A DNA stretch of 64,000 nt from Streptomyces sp. HB132 (GCF_016909575.1 NZ_JAFBGA010000018.1:62001-126000), one strand, 5' to 3'; shown: positions 25,885-34,604, numbered from the stretch's first letter. Translations and numbers: made by a program. The notes: a model not told the origin generated them from the sequence alone.

Positions 25885-27720
25885 ATGTCCCACACGCACC
25901 TGGACGCCGCCGGACACCCCCGGCCGCAACTCGTCCGCGACCCGCACTGGCGTGATCTGAGCGGCACGTGGCAGTTCGCCTACGACGACGCGGACCGCGG
26001 CCGGTCCGGCCGCTGGATGGCCCCGGACGTGACCGCCCCCTTCACCGGCACCATCACCGTGCCGTACCCGCCCGAGAGCCGGGCCTCGGGGGTGGGAGAC
26101 ACCGGCTTCCACCCCACGCTCTGGTACCGGCGTACCGTCGACGTGACCGTGCCGGCCCCCGGGCGGCGTCTGCTCCTGCACTTCGGTGCGGTGGACCACC
26201 GGGCCGAAGTCTGGGTGAACGGCCACCTGGTGGGCCGCCACGAAGGCGGACACACCGGCTTCACCTGCGATCTCACCGACGTCGTCGATCACGACGGGGA
26301 CCAGGTCGTCGTGGTCAGGGCCGAGGACCAGCCGTCCGACGCCGCGCAGCCCCGCGGCAAGCAGGACTGGCGCCGTGACCCCCACGTCATCTGGTACCAC
26401 CGCACGTCCGGAATCTGGCAGCCGGTGTGGCTCGAGGAGGTCCCCGAACAGCACGTGACACTCCTGCACTGGACGCCCGACGTCGCCCACGCCCGGGTGC
26501 GCTGCCAGATCCAGCTCAGCCGGTGGCCGCAGCGCCCGCTGCACCTCACGGTCCGCCTCACTCTCGGCGATCGCGTGCTCGCGGAGCAACGCACCCTGGC
26601 AGAAGGTCAGGAAACCGACTTCGAGATCTCCATCCCCGCGCTGCGCCACGCCCAGGACCTCGACGACCTGCTCTGGAGTCCTGAGCACCCGCACCTCGTC
26701 GACGCCTCGGTCACGCTCAGCGACGCCGCCGACGGCCACCCCGTCGACCGCGTCACGTCCTACCTGGGCCTGCGCGACATCGGCTGGGGCGACGGAGTCT
26801 TCCTCCTCAACCACAAGCCGTACTTCCTGCGCCTCGCCCTCCAGCAGGGATACTGGCCCGACACGCACCTGTCCGCGCCCGCCGAGGGATTGCGCCGCGA
26901 CGCGGAACTGGCCAAGGACATGGGCCTCAACGGACTGCGCGTCCACCAGAAGATCGAGGACCCCCGCTTCCTCTACTGGGCCGACCGGATCGGTCTGGTG
27001 CTCTGGCAGGAGATGCCGTCCGCCTTCGCGTTCAGCACCCGGATGGTCCGCCGCAAGATCAGCGAATGGACCGAAGCCGTCACCCGTGACCTCAGCCACC
27101 CCTCCATCGTCGCCTGGGTACCCGTCAACGAGTCCTGGTCGGTGCCCAACCCCGCCCTCGTCCCCGCGCAGCGCCACTTCATCGACGCCCTCTACCACCT
27201 CACCAAGACCCTGGACCCCTCGCGCCCCACCGTCTCCAACGACGGCTGGGAAATCTCCACCAGCGACATCTGGGGCGTCCACGACTACACGCAGGACGCG
27301 GAGGTCCTCCGCCGTCGCTACGGTGACTCCTCGCTCCGCAGCGGCCACATCGTCGACCCGTGGCCGGGTGCCAGGCGGCTCACACTCCCCGGGATCCAGC
27401 ACCAGGGGCAGCCCGTCGTCCTCAGCGAATTCGGCGGCGCCACCCTCGCACCGGCCGGCACCCGGTGGTTCGGCTACGACACCCTCACCACGCCGAAGGA
27501 GCTCGCCGACCGGCTCTCCACCCTCGTCGGCGCCGCCGTCGACTCAGGGCTCGCAGGCTTCTGCTACACCCAGTTCACCGACACCGAGCAGGAGACGAAC
27601 GGCCTGCTCACGGCCGACCGGCGGCCGAAGCTCCCGCTCCCCGACCTGCGCACGATCCTTCGCCGGCTCCCGTCGCGAAAGGCCGAGGACGCCACCTTCG
27701 ACGCCGCGCCCGAGGGGTGA
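25885..27720 (+). CDS. Glycoside hydrolase family 2 protein
   Basis: 611 aa without a signal peptide, so cytoplasmic. The N-terminal sugar-binding domain (residues ~20-180) includes the WVNGHLVGRHEGGHTGF segment. An immunoglobulin-like domain follows at ~185-295 and the TIM barrel at ~300-600. The acid/base Glu is in VPVNESW and the nucleophile Glu in VVLSEFGG. GH2 includes beta-galactosidases, glucuronidases and mannosidases; the sequence does not say which. Last gene of the operon; likely cleaves the imported oligosaccharide. Confidence 0.9.
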   Translation: MSHTHLDAAGHPRPQLVRDPHWRDLSGTWQFAYDDADRGRSGRWMAPDVTAPFTGTITVPYPPESRASGVGDTGFHPTLWYRRTVDVTVPAPGRRLLLHFGAVDHRAEVWVNGHLVGRHEGGHTGFTCDLTDVVDHDGDQVVVVRAEDQPSDAAQPRGKQDWRRDPHVIWYHRTSGIWQPVWLEEVPEQHVTLLHWTPDVAHARVRCQIQLSRWPQRPLHLTVRLTLGDRVLAEQRTLAEGQETDFEISIPALRHAQDLDDLLWSPEHPHLVDASVTLSDAADGHPVDRVTSYLGLRDIGWGDGVFLLNHKPYFLRLALQQGYWPDTHLSAPAEGLRRDAELAKDMGLNGLRVHQKIEDPRFLYWADRIGLVLWQEMPSAFAFSTRMVRRKISEWTEAVTRDLSHPSIVAWVPVNESWSVPNPALVPAQRHFIDALYHLTKTLDPSRPTVSNDGWEISTSDIWGVHDYTQDAEVLRRRYGDSSLRSGHIVDPWPGARRLTLPGIQHQGQPVVLSEFGGATLAPAGTRWFGYDTLTTPKELADRLSTLVGAAVDSGLAGFCYTQFTDTEQETNGLLTADRRPKLPLPDLRTILRRLPSRKAEDATFDAAPEG

Positions 27721-28147
27721 TCGATCCATACCGGATGGCTCACGCCGGGGAGGGGCGACCCCGGATCGTGTCCGGAGGGCGTGCGAGTGTTCCGCCCAGG
27801 GGGTGGGAAGGGCGGCGGCCGGCCCTCCTGGGCACGGAGCGGTGGACCGGCCATGGGGCATGTGAGTCGGCCCATAGGTCTCAGATCACATACGAAGAGC
27901 GGTAGTAGAGGTGTGTGCCGTGCAGCGCGGTGCTGGATCCCGTCCAACGGCCTGCAGGTCCCCTGCTACGTAGGCGCGTAGTAATGCCGCCCGTTGCCTC
28001 CGTCCAGCGGCGCCGCTAACCATGGATCGAGTCCACGGGAGCCGACGCTCCGGACCGACAGGGCGCACAAGCACGTTCCACACGTACGGGACGCACCGCG
28101 GCCCCTTCCGTTCCGTCGTCCCCGGCTCCCGGACATTCCCGACCGCT
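27721..28147. other. Intergenic leader region upstream of transglycosylase (427 bp)
   Basis: No gene supported. Secreted transglycosylase genes in actinobacteria often carry a long leader with a c-di-AMP (ydaO) riboswitch, so it was searched for. The conserved GGGGTGAA and CCGTCAGCTAACC blocks are absent. Only a short CGCTAACC occurs near 28013-28020. Promoter not assigned. Confidence 0.4.
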
Positions 28148-28726
28148 GTGCAAGGAGAGTGTCCTATCCGTACGTCCGACCAGTCCCTGGCCCCCACCGC
28201 CCGTACCGCCCGGATCCGCCGGTTCTCGGTCTCCGCACTGTGCGCGGCGGGAGCCGCAGCAGCGGCCCTCACCCTCGCCCCTTCGCCCGCACACGCCTCG
28301 GAGCCGGCCTCGCACGGCATCGCCGCGGCAGCCGGGGTATCGGCAGCAGGGGTCTCCGCGCAGGCGGACGCCGTCGCGCAGAAGGCCGCCGCGGCAGCCT
28401 CCGACAAGGACGACCTGGACGGCTGGATCCGGAAGGCCCTCAAGATCATGGATGACGAGGGGATCCCCGGCAGCTACGAGGGGCTGCACCGGAACATCAT
28501 GCGTGAGTCCGGCGGCGACCCCGACGCCGCCAACGGCTGGGACGTCAACGCACAGAACGGCACGCCTTCCAAGGGCCTGCTGCAGGTGATCCAGCCGACC
28601 TTCGAGGCCTATCACGTCGACGGCACCCCGAAGGACCTGACCGACCCGGTCGCCAACATCACCGCGGCCGCCAACTACGCCGCAGACAAGTACGGCTCCA
28701 TCGACAACGTCGACTCCGCCTACTGA
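28148..28726 (+). CDS. Secreted lytic transglycosylase (SLT domain)
   Basis: 192 aa from GTG 28148. The N-terminal region has a positively charged stretch then a hydrophobic segment ending APSPAHA, a Sec signal with AxA cleavage. The C-terminal ~95 residues are an SLT domain with catalytic Glu in IMRESGGDPDAANG and GLLQVIQPTFEAYH. Such enzymes cut peptidoglycan between MurNAc and GlcNAc and act outside the cell. The start is uncertain: AAGGAG is downstream of this GTG and correctly spaced for an ATC codon at 28166 (see findings). Confidence 0.85.
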   Translation: MQGECPIRTSDQSLAPTARTARIRRFSVSALCAAGAAAAALTLAPSPAHASEPASHGIAAAAGVSAAGVSAQADAVAQKAAAAASDKDDLDGWIRKALKIMDDEGIPGSYEGLHRNIMRESGGDPDAANGWDVNAQNGTPSKGLLQVIQPTFEAYHVDGTPKDLTDPVANITAAANYAADKYGSIDNVDSAY

Positions 28727-28752
28727 GCACCGGCCACACGTCACGGCAACGC

Positions 28753-28798
28753 GACGGTGGGGCGGCCGCGCCCCGGAGGGTGCGGCCGCCCCACCGTC
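28753..28798 (+). terminator. Strong intrinsic terminator after transglycosylase
   Basis: Perfect 17-bp stem: 28753-28769 pairs with 28782-28798 (outer bases GACGGTGGGG / CCCCACCGTC), loop 12 bases, partly able to extend. It lies 27 bases after the stop and before the convergent ATPase gene (stop 28852), so it may serve both. Confidence 0.85.
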
Positions 28799-28851
28799 AT
28801 GTGCGGGCGCGAACACGTCGCCGGGCATCGGCGCCGGCGCGCGATGGGACT

Positions 28852-29346
28852 TCACCAGGGCGAAGAGCCCGCAGGATCATCGTCCAGGCCGTCGACGAGC
28901 GAGATCCGCACACGAACGCGTTTGCCCACGGGCTCGCGGCGGACCTCGAAGCTCTGGCAGACCGCGAGGACGATCTCCAGTCCGTGCTGTCCCGCGCGCG
29001 TGGGGTCGGCCCGCAGGGTGCCGGGGAGCACGGAGCCCGAGTCCCACATGGTGATGCCCAGCATGTCGCCGTCGACTTCGAGGTCGAGCAGGCAGGGCCC
29101 CGGCGCGTACTTGCAGACATTGGTGGCGAGCTCACTCACCACCAACTGCGCGGCACCCAGCGCCCGTGCGGACACGTGCAGACCGTCCAGGGACCGCTGC
29201 GCCCCGGACAGGAAGTCGCGGACGAAGTCACGGGCACGGGCGATCTCTCCCGAGTCCATGTCGAAGGCGGCGCTTCCCGCCACGACACCCGGAACAGTCA
29301 CCGTCCCGTCCTGCTCCGCACCGCGATCCGTCGCCAGCCGTTCCAT
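28852..29346 (-). CDS. GHKL ATP-binding anti-sigma-factor-like protein
   Basis: 164 aa from ATG 29346 with GGGGGA upstream. HATPase_c fold of the RsbW/SpoIIAB type: N box VVSELATNVCKYAPG, G1 region TMWDSGS and G2 GQHGLEIVLAVCQSF. These small kinases bind sigma factors or phosphorylate antagonists. It lies beside a PAS-SpoIIE phosphatase on the same strand, a usual pairing of kinase and phosphatase in partner switching. No sigma factor is adjacent. Confidence 0.9.
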   Translation of the reverse strand: MERLATDRGAEQDGTVTVPGVVAGSAAFDMDSGEIARARDFVRDFLSGAQRSLDGLHVSARALGAAQLVVSELATNVCKYAPGPCLLDLEVDGDMLGITMWDSGSVLPGTLRADPTRAGQHGLEIVLAVCQSFEVRREPVGKRVRVRISLVDGLDDDPAGSSPW

Positions 29347-29646
29347 CACACGTCCCCCGTCAGGTGCGCTGCACCACACTGCTCACTTGGCGCTCCGCCT
29401 ACCCTCCCGCTCACGTTTCAGACCGGGGAGACAGGAAAAACCGGCCGGGCGGCATTGGTCGGTGGGCGAGCATCGGCGCACCCACCGCACGGATCCCCGG
29501 CCGGACCGCTGCGAGGAGCGCCTGGCATGGCCAGGTCGCGGCGGGCAACAGTGCCGAAGCGCCGCGGCCCGGGATACGAGGGCGCCCGGGTGGATGTGGA
29601 GTGCCCCCGCACGTGACGGACACGAGGAGCACGGCGTCACGACTCC
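29347..29646. other. Intergenic region (300 bp) between phosphatase and ATPase genes
   Basis: Both neighbours are on the minus strand, so this is the 3' region of the PAS-SpoIIE gene and the promoter region of the ATPase gene. No gene and no strong terminator recognised. Confidence 0.4.
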
Positions 29647-30888
29647 CTACAGACGGATGACGACGAGGGCGACGTCGTCGGCGGCACCCTCCGCGATGTC
29701 GAGGCGAGTCAGCAGCGCGTCGGCCATCTTGCCGGGAGCGAGCGTGCTCTCCTGGGCCAGAGCCGTGGTCAGGCGCTCCAGGCCGACGTCGATGTCCTCG
29801 CCCCGGCGTTCTATGAGACCGTCCGTGTACATCACGAGGGTGTCCCCACGGGTGTAGGAGATCCCGGCCTGGGGGCGGGGGACGTGGTAGGGGCGGGCGC
29901 CGAGCGACGGATCGGTCGCCTGGTCCAGCAGCTCGAAGGTCCCGTCGCTGCGGAGCAGGACGGGCGGCGGGTGCCCGGCGTTGCTGTAGATGATCAGATT
30001 GCTGCGGGTCTCTATGAGTACCTTGACCGCGGTCGCGGCCGTCGCACCGTCCAGGGAGCGGGCGTACAGACCGAGGACCTCCAGAGCCTGGGCGGGACTG
30101 GGAATGGCACGGATGACCGCGCTCAGTGCGCTGCGGAGCATGCCCATGACCGCCGCGGCCCGCAGGCCGTGGCCGACGACGTCCCCGACCGCCGCCGCGT
30201 ACCGGTCCGGTGGCAGGTCCACGATGTCGTACCAGTCGCCGCAGACGTTCAGTGATGTGGTCGCGGGAAGGTAGCGCACGGCTATGTTGTCGTCGTGCCT
30301 GTGCAGGTCGGGGACGGAGAGCATGGCTTCCTGGAGAGTTATGGCGACCTGCTGTTCACGGGCGTGTGCCGAGCGCAGTTCCTCGTTCAGCCGCTCCAGT
30401 TCGCCGGCCCGCGCGTAGAGCTCCGCCGCCATGCCCTTCTCCCGATCGGTGAACTCCTCGGTGAGCTGGCGGGCGCGGTGCGACCGCACGAAAGCGGTGA
30501 CGTCCTCGGCCCGTTGCACGATCCACCGCACCATGCCGTCGGGTCCGGAGAGCGGGGTGTTTATCTCGGACCACCAACGCTCCTCGAACTCGTTCGGGCG
30601 GCCGACGACGGGGATGTCGTACCGCGACAGCACCAAGGTGTCCGGTACCCCTGTGTCGAGGACCCGTTGAAGCGACGACTTCACGTTCTGGTGCGTATCG
30701 CGCGGAATGCCCGGGCGTTCCGGCAGGGCTTCGAAGAAGTACTTCCCGACCAGCTGCTCCCTGGTCCGGCCGGTGGCGCGCAGATATGCCGCATTCGCAT
30801 AGGCGATCACCAGGTCCGTGTCCAGCATCAGATAAGGGCTGGGCGTGGCGTCGAAGAACGCCGTGAAATCGATGTCCGCTTTCATCAC
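29647..30888 (-). CDS. PAS-SpoIIE serine phosphatase
   Basis: 413 aa from GTG 30888 (GGAGG six bases upstream); ATG 30885 is equally possible. A PAS domain (residues ~5-130, 'TPSPYLMLDTDLVIAYANAA') leads to a short coiled coil (~140-180) and a SpoIIE/PP2C domain (~195-412). Metal-site motifs are CGDWYDIVDL, GDVVGHGLRAAAVMG, YSNAGHPPPVLL, VMYTDGLIERRG and the final ADDVALVVIRL. It would dephosphorylate an anti-anti-sigma factor in response to a PAS signal. Likely partner of the neighbouring GHKL kinase. Confidence 0.92.
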   Translation of the reverse strand: MMKADIDFTAFFDATPSPYLMLDTDLVIAYANAAYLRATGRTREQLVGKYFFEALPERPGIPRDTHQNVKSSLQRVLDTGVPDTLVLSRYDIPVVGRPNEFEERWWSEINTPLSGPDGMVRWIVQRAEDVTAFVRSHRARQLTEEFTDREKGMAAELYARAGELERLNEELRSAHAREQQVAITLQEAMLSVPDLHRHDDNIAVRYLPATTSLNVCGDWYDIVDLPPDRYAAAVGDVVGHGLRAAAVMGMLRSALSAVIRAIPSPAQALEVLGLYARSLDGATAATAVKVLIETRSNLIIYSNAGHPPPVLLRSDGTFELLDQATDPSLGARPYHVPRPQAGISYTRGDTLVMYTDGLIERRGEDIDVGLERLTTALAQESTLAPGKMADALLTRLDIAEGAADDVALVVIRL

Positions 30889-31273
30889 GCGCTCCCTCCA
30901 CCCTGCGAGCGCGACGGGTCTCCTTCCAAATCTACGCGTGATCCGACGGCCGGTCTCATCCGGCGGAGGGGGACGTCGGCACAGGCACGCGCCGCGTCGC
31001 GCCGACGTGATCAGGAGACGGGCTCGGATCCAGGGGCGGGAACCGTTGCCGCCGCGTCCGGTCCCGCCACGACGAGGCCCTCTCGGGGTTCCCGGCTCCG
31101 GGTCGCCGACAAGGCATGCCGACGACCGCGGGCCACCACCGCGGGCCCGTTGCCGGGCCGGACCCAGGGGCGCGTGACGTCGACCACCGGAGACGGACGA
31201 GGGGAACGAGACGACGGACTACAGCGGGTCGCAGCCCTCGCCCGGGGTGGCCGCGGGTCCGCCGGCCGGCCGG
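30889..31273. other. Intergenic region (385 bp) downstream of malY
   Basis: It lies between the malY stop and the PAS-SpoIIE start, both minus strand, so it must hold the phosphatase promoter. Several GC-rich short repeats (such as two copies of CCGCGGGC near 31129-31147) but no recognisable gene. Confidence 0.4.
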
Positions 31274-32464
31274 CTACATGAGCCGGTGCAGGGCGCGCAC
31301 CAGCGCATCGAGGCCCGCCTCCGCCTTGGAGCGGGGGCACCCGACGTTCAGCCGAACCCGCCCCGGGGAGCCGTACGCCGCTCCGGGCATGATGGCCACC
31401 TTCTCCACCTCGACGAGCTCGCGCTGCAGCGCGTCGTCGTCGACGCCGAGCGGCCGCAGGTCGATCCAGGCGAGATACCCGGCCTGCGGGGGCTCCCAGC
31501 CGAGCTGCGGGAACTGCCCGCCAAGGCGGGCGGCCACCATCGCGAGGTTGCCCGCGAGGTACGTACGCAAGGCGTCCAGCCAGGGCGCGCCCTCCCTGTA
31601 CGCGGCGATGTGCCCGACCAGCGACAGCACGGCGGGGGAGGAGAGGCCGTCCGCTTCCTTGAGCCGGCGCAGGTAGGCGTCCCGTGACGCCGGATCCCCG
31701 ATGATTCCGTAACTGCCGGTCAGTGCGGGGATGTTGAACGACTTCGATGCCGAGGTGATGACGGCCCACCGGCCTTCGTCACCGTGTCGCGCCCAGGTGC
31801 GGTGGACATGGGGTGCGTGTGCCAGATCGGAGTGGATCTCGTCGCTGATGACGGCCACACCGTGCCGGGCGCACAACCGTGCCATCCGGTCCAGCTCGTC
31901 CGCGGACCAGACCCTGCCCGTCGGGTTGTGCGGCGAGCACAGCAGCAGCACGGCCGTGTCCGGCAGAGCCAGGAGCCGCTCCAGCTCCACCCAGTCGTCG
32001 AGCGGGCACGCGTGGAGCTGCCGCCCATGGGCCGCCACCGTCTTCGGGAAAGCGTCGTACATGGGGGTATGGGCGACCACGCCGTCACCTGGTCGCGACC
32101 ACAGCCGGAGCAACTGCGACAGCTGGTACACGACGGAGGGCGCGTAGACCACCGATCCGGGATCGACGGCCGTCGCATGCCGTGTCGCGTACCAGTGGAC
32201 GATCGCGGAGAGGAAGTCGTCCTGGCGCCACCGGGAGTAGCCGAGCACGCCGTGGTCCAGTCGGCCGCGGAGCGCGGCCATGATCTCCGGGGCGGTCTCG
32301 AAGTCCATGTCGGAGATCGTGAACGGCAGCAGATCCGGCACGCCGAACCGGTCCTCGACGTAGTCCCACTGCGTGCACCAGGTGCCATGGCGGTCCACGG
32401 GGGTGTCGAAGTCGTAGGGCGCAGGCACGCTTTCACGAGCCCGGCCGGGGGAGGGGGAAGCCAT
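31274..32464 (-). CDS. malY: MalY/PatB-type PLP aminotransferase (putative C-S beta-lyase)
   Basis: 396 aa from ATG 32464. Fold-type I PLP enzyme. PatB/MalY features: ISDMDFETAPEIMAAL, GVLGYSRW, SPHNPTGRVW and PLP-binding Lys in ITSASKSFNIPALTGSYGII. In E. coli MalY is a cystathionine beta-lyase that also inhibits MalT; Streptomyces has no MalT, so here only the lyase activity is a reasonable guess. It begins 2 bases after the malX stop, reproducing the enterobacterial malXY order. Confidence 0.85.
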   Translation of the reverse strand: MASPSPGRARESVPAPYDFDTPVDRHGTWCTQWDYVEDRFGVPDLLPFTISDMDFETAPEIMAALRGRLDHGVLGYSRWRQDDFLSAIVHWYATRHATAVDPGSVVYAPSVVYQLSQLLRLWSRPGDGVVAHTPMYDAFPKTVAAHGRQLHACPLDDWVELERLLALPDTAVLLLCSPHNPTGRVWSADELDRMARLCARHGVAVISDEIHSDLAHAPHVHRTWARHGDEGRWAVITSASKSFNIPALTGSYGIIGDPASRDAYLRRLKEADGLSSPAVLSLVGHIAAYREGAPWLDALRTYLAGNLAMVAARLGGQFPQLGWEPPQAGYLAWIDLRPLGVDDDALQRELVEVEKVAIMPGAAYGSPGRVRLNVGCPRSKAEAGLDALVRALHRLM

Positions 32465-32466
32465 GG

Positions 32467-34065
32467 TCAGCCCACCGGGATCATGGTGGCGATGGCGTCC
32501 TTCACCGACTGGACCTGCGGCCCGATGACGACCTGCACGTTGTGGTCGTCGAGCTTGATCACGCCCACGGCGCCGAGCTTCTTCAGCCGGGCCTCGTCCA
32601 CCTGTCCCGCGTCCTCCACCGTCATGCGCAGGCGGGTGATGCAGTTGTCCAACGACCGGATGTTGTCGGCGCCGCCGATCGCGTCGAGGATGGCCACGGC
32701 GTCGTACTTCCCTGCGACCAGCTCGCGGGCGGGCTCATCGGCCCCTTCCTGAGCGGTATCCGCGTCCTCCTGCTCCGGCTCCTCCTCGCGGCCGGGGGTC
32801 CTGAGGTCGAAGCGGGTGATCGCCCAGCGGAAGAGGAAGTAGTACACGGCGAACCACACGGCCGCGATCACCGGCACCAGATACCACTTGGTCGTCGAGC
32901 CCTGGAGGACACCGAAGACCAGCCAGTCGATGACGTTGCCGTCGGTGTTCCCGATGAAGACGCCGAGGACGGCGGCCGTGAGGAAGCCGAGCCCCACCAG
33001 GACCGCGTGGATGACGTACAGCCACGGCGCGACGAACAGGAAGAGGAACTCGAGCGGTTCCGTGATGCCGCCGACGACGCAGGCCACCACGCCGGACACG
33101 AGCAGCGCCTTGATCTCCGGGCGCATCTTCCTTTTCGCGCAGTGGTACATCGCCAGCGCGGCACCGGGGAGGCCGCCCAGGTAGGCGGCCATCTTGCCCT
33201 GGGAGAGGAAGTGCGTCGCGTCGGTGACGGCGCTGTTCGGCGCGCCCGCGCAGTCCAGGTGCGCGTAGAACATGTTCAGGGCCCCGGAGACGTTGTCCCC
33301 GCACACGGCTCCCGAACCGCCGACGTCCGTGAAGCGGAACATGGCCACGAGGATGTGGTGCAGCCCGATCGGCCGCAGCAGCACCTCTCCCATGCCGAAG
33401 AAGAACGGTCCGAAGACTCCGGTGTGTCCGATGCCTCGGCCTACGGCGGTGATCCAGCCGTTGAAGGTCGGCCACACCAGGGGAATGAGCAGACCCAGCA
33501 CGCTCAGGACGAGCGCGGAGACGATCGGGACGAAGCGAAGCCCGCCGAAAAAGGCCAGTGCGTCGGGCATCCGCTGCGTACGAAAGCGCTGGTGGAGCAG
33601 GCTGACAACGATGCCAACGGCTACGGCTCCGAGGAGTCCCGTATCGATGGACTGCACACCGAGCACGTCGGCTATGCCGTAGTGCTCGATCGCTTTCCCG
33701 TCCTCGAAGTCGACGCCCTTGGCGGTGAGGTAGAAGTTCACCGCGAGATTCATGGCGGCGAAGCCGACGAACCCCGAGAACGCGGCGACACCCTTGTCCT
33801 CGCGGGCGAGACCGAGCGGGATCGCCATCGCGAAGAGAACGGGCAGGAAGGTGAAGGCGACCAGACCTGTGTTGGCCATCCAGGTGAAGACGAGGTGGAA
33901 GCCCTCGGCCTTCAGGAAGGGAAGGTTGTCGGTGACGGCCTCGCTGGACAGCGAGGAGCCGATGCCCAGCATGATGCCGCAGAACGCGAGCAGGGCCACC
34001 GGGAGCATGAACGTCTTGCCGAGCCCCTGGAGGAATTCCCAGAGTGCGGCCTTGGTCTTCTGCAT
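32467..34065 (-). CDS. malX: PTS maltose/glucose-type EIICB permease (MalX-like)
   Basis: 532 aa from ATG 34065 (MQKTKAALWEFLQGLGKTFM). A PTS EIIC membrane domain (~10 helices, residues 15-420) is followed by an acidic linker and an EIIB domain. The phospho-Cys is in SLDNCITRLRM (about residue 474). It resembles enterobacterial MalX along its length: GLGKTFMLPVALLAFCGIML, FFGMGEVLLRPIGLHHILVA and the C-terminal VQVVIGPQVQSVKDAI. No EIIA is encoded here, so it needs one in trans. The ribosome site (GAAAG) is weak. Confidence 0.92.
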   Translation of the reverse strand: MQKTKAALWEFLQGLGKTFMLPVALLAFCGIMLGIGSSLSSEAVTDNLPFLKAEGFHLVFTWMANTGLVAFTFLPVLFAMAIPLGLAREDKGVAAFSGFVGFAAMNLAVNFYLTAKGVDFEDGKAIEHYGIADVLGVQSIDTGLLGAVAVGIVVSLLHQRFRTQRMPDALAFFGGLRFVPIVSALVLSVLGLLIPLVWPTFNGWITAVGRGIGHTGVFGPFFFGMGEVLLRPIGLHHILVAMFRFTDVGGSGAVCGDNVSGALNMFYAHLDCAGAPNSAVTDATHFLSQGKMAAYLGGLPGAALAMYHCAKRKMRPEIKALLVSGVVACVVGGITEPLEFLFLFVAPWLYVIHAVLVGLGFLTAAVLGVFIGNTDGNVIDWLVFGVLQGSTTKWYLVPVIAAVWFAVYYFLFRWAITRFDLRTPGREEEPEQEDADTAQEGADEPARELVAGKYDAVAILDAIGGADNIRSLDNCITRLRMTVEDAGQVDEARLKKLGAVGVIKLDDHNVQVVIGPQVQSVKDAIATMIPVG

Positions 34066-34468
34066 GTGTACGGAACTTTCGAGCCTGGGGGACGGACCCG
34101 GGCGCTCGTCGTGGTGCTCGCGGAGAGCCACGGATGATCGAGCGGCGTAAGGCATGACGCGGGGATCCGGGCCGCCTTCGCACGACGCACCCGAGGATCG
34201 CCCGGTGAGCAGCGCCAGGCGGGGCCGTTCCACCGCACGGATCACATCACAGCAGGTCGGCGACTGTCCATGGCCGTCGGGCCTCGCTCCGGGCACGCGC
34301 TGAGTGATCGCCGCGCGGAGTGAGCCCCCCGTCGCGTGCGGTGACGTACGCCACCCGTTCGCCGCATTGTCGAGTGTTTGGCCGCGCGTCCGGGGGTAGG
34401 GGCCCTGTGATCGCCGGAGATGACAATCCGGTGGGCAGTGTGCGAAAGCTAGCGAATCAGGAGGGTCG
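34066..34468. promoter_or_regulatory. Divergent region between malX and bL37-like gene (403 bp)
   Basis: Holds the malXY promoter (minus) and the small ribosomal-protein promoter (plus). No LacI-type palindrome like those elsewhere in this window was found. A sequence GTTT-N14-GGGTAG at 34376-34399 resembles sigma-B-type promoters; weak evidence only. Confidence 0.35.
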
Positions 34469-34546
34469 ATGTCCTCGAAGCGACGTCGCAAGAAGAGGGC
34501 CCGCCGCAAGAACGGCGCGAACCACGGCAGTCGCCCCCAGTCCTGA
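34469..34546 (+). CDS. Small basic ribosomal protein bL37-like
   Basis: 25 aa, below usual ORF length cut-offs. ATG 34469 follows CAGGAGGGTCG, an excellent ribosome site. The product begins MSSKRRRKKRARRKNGA and ends NHGSRPQS: extremely basic, with the ANHGxRP ending of the actinobacterial 50S protein bL37, first seen in mycobacterial ribosome structures. It is followed immediately by a very strong terminator, as expected of an independent unit. The assignment rests on motif recognition from memory. Confidence 0.8.
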   Translation: MSSKRRRKKRARRKNGANHGSRPQS

Positions 34547-34558
34547 GGGGTGGCTGTG

Positions 34559-34592
34559 CGTCCGGGGGGTGGCATGTGCCACCCCCCGGACG
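34559..34592. terminator. Very strong bidirectional terminator
   Basis: Perfect 16-bp stem: 34559-34574 pairs with 34577-34592 (CGTCCGGGGGGTGGCA / TGCCACCCCCCGGACG), minimal loop. It lies 12 bases after the bL37-like stop and 12 bases before the stop of the convergent DUF2470 gene, so it should end both transcripts. Confidence 0.92.
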
Positions 34593-34604
34593 CGTTCCCG
34601 CGGT

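Noticed and set aside
27900..28147. c-di-AMP (ydaO) riboswitch before the transglycosylase gene
   Set aside because: The gene type and leader length suit it, but the conserved GGGGTGAA and CCGTCAGCTAACC blocks are missing; only a short CGCTAACC is present.
34376..34399. Sigma-B-type promoter GTTT-N14-GGGTAG before the bL37-like gene
   Set aside because: The match is partial and such degenerate motifs are frequent by chance; mentioned only in the intergenic entry.
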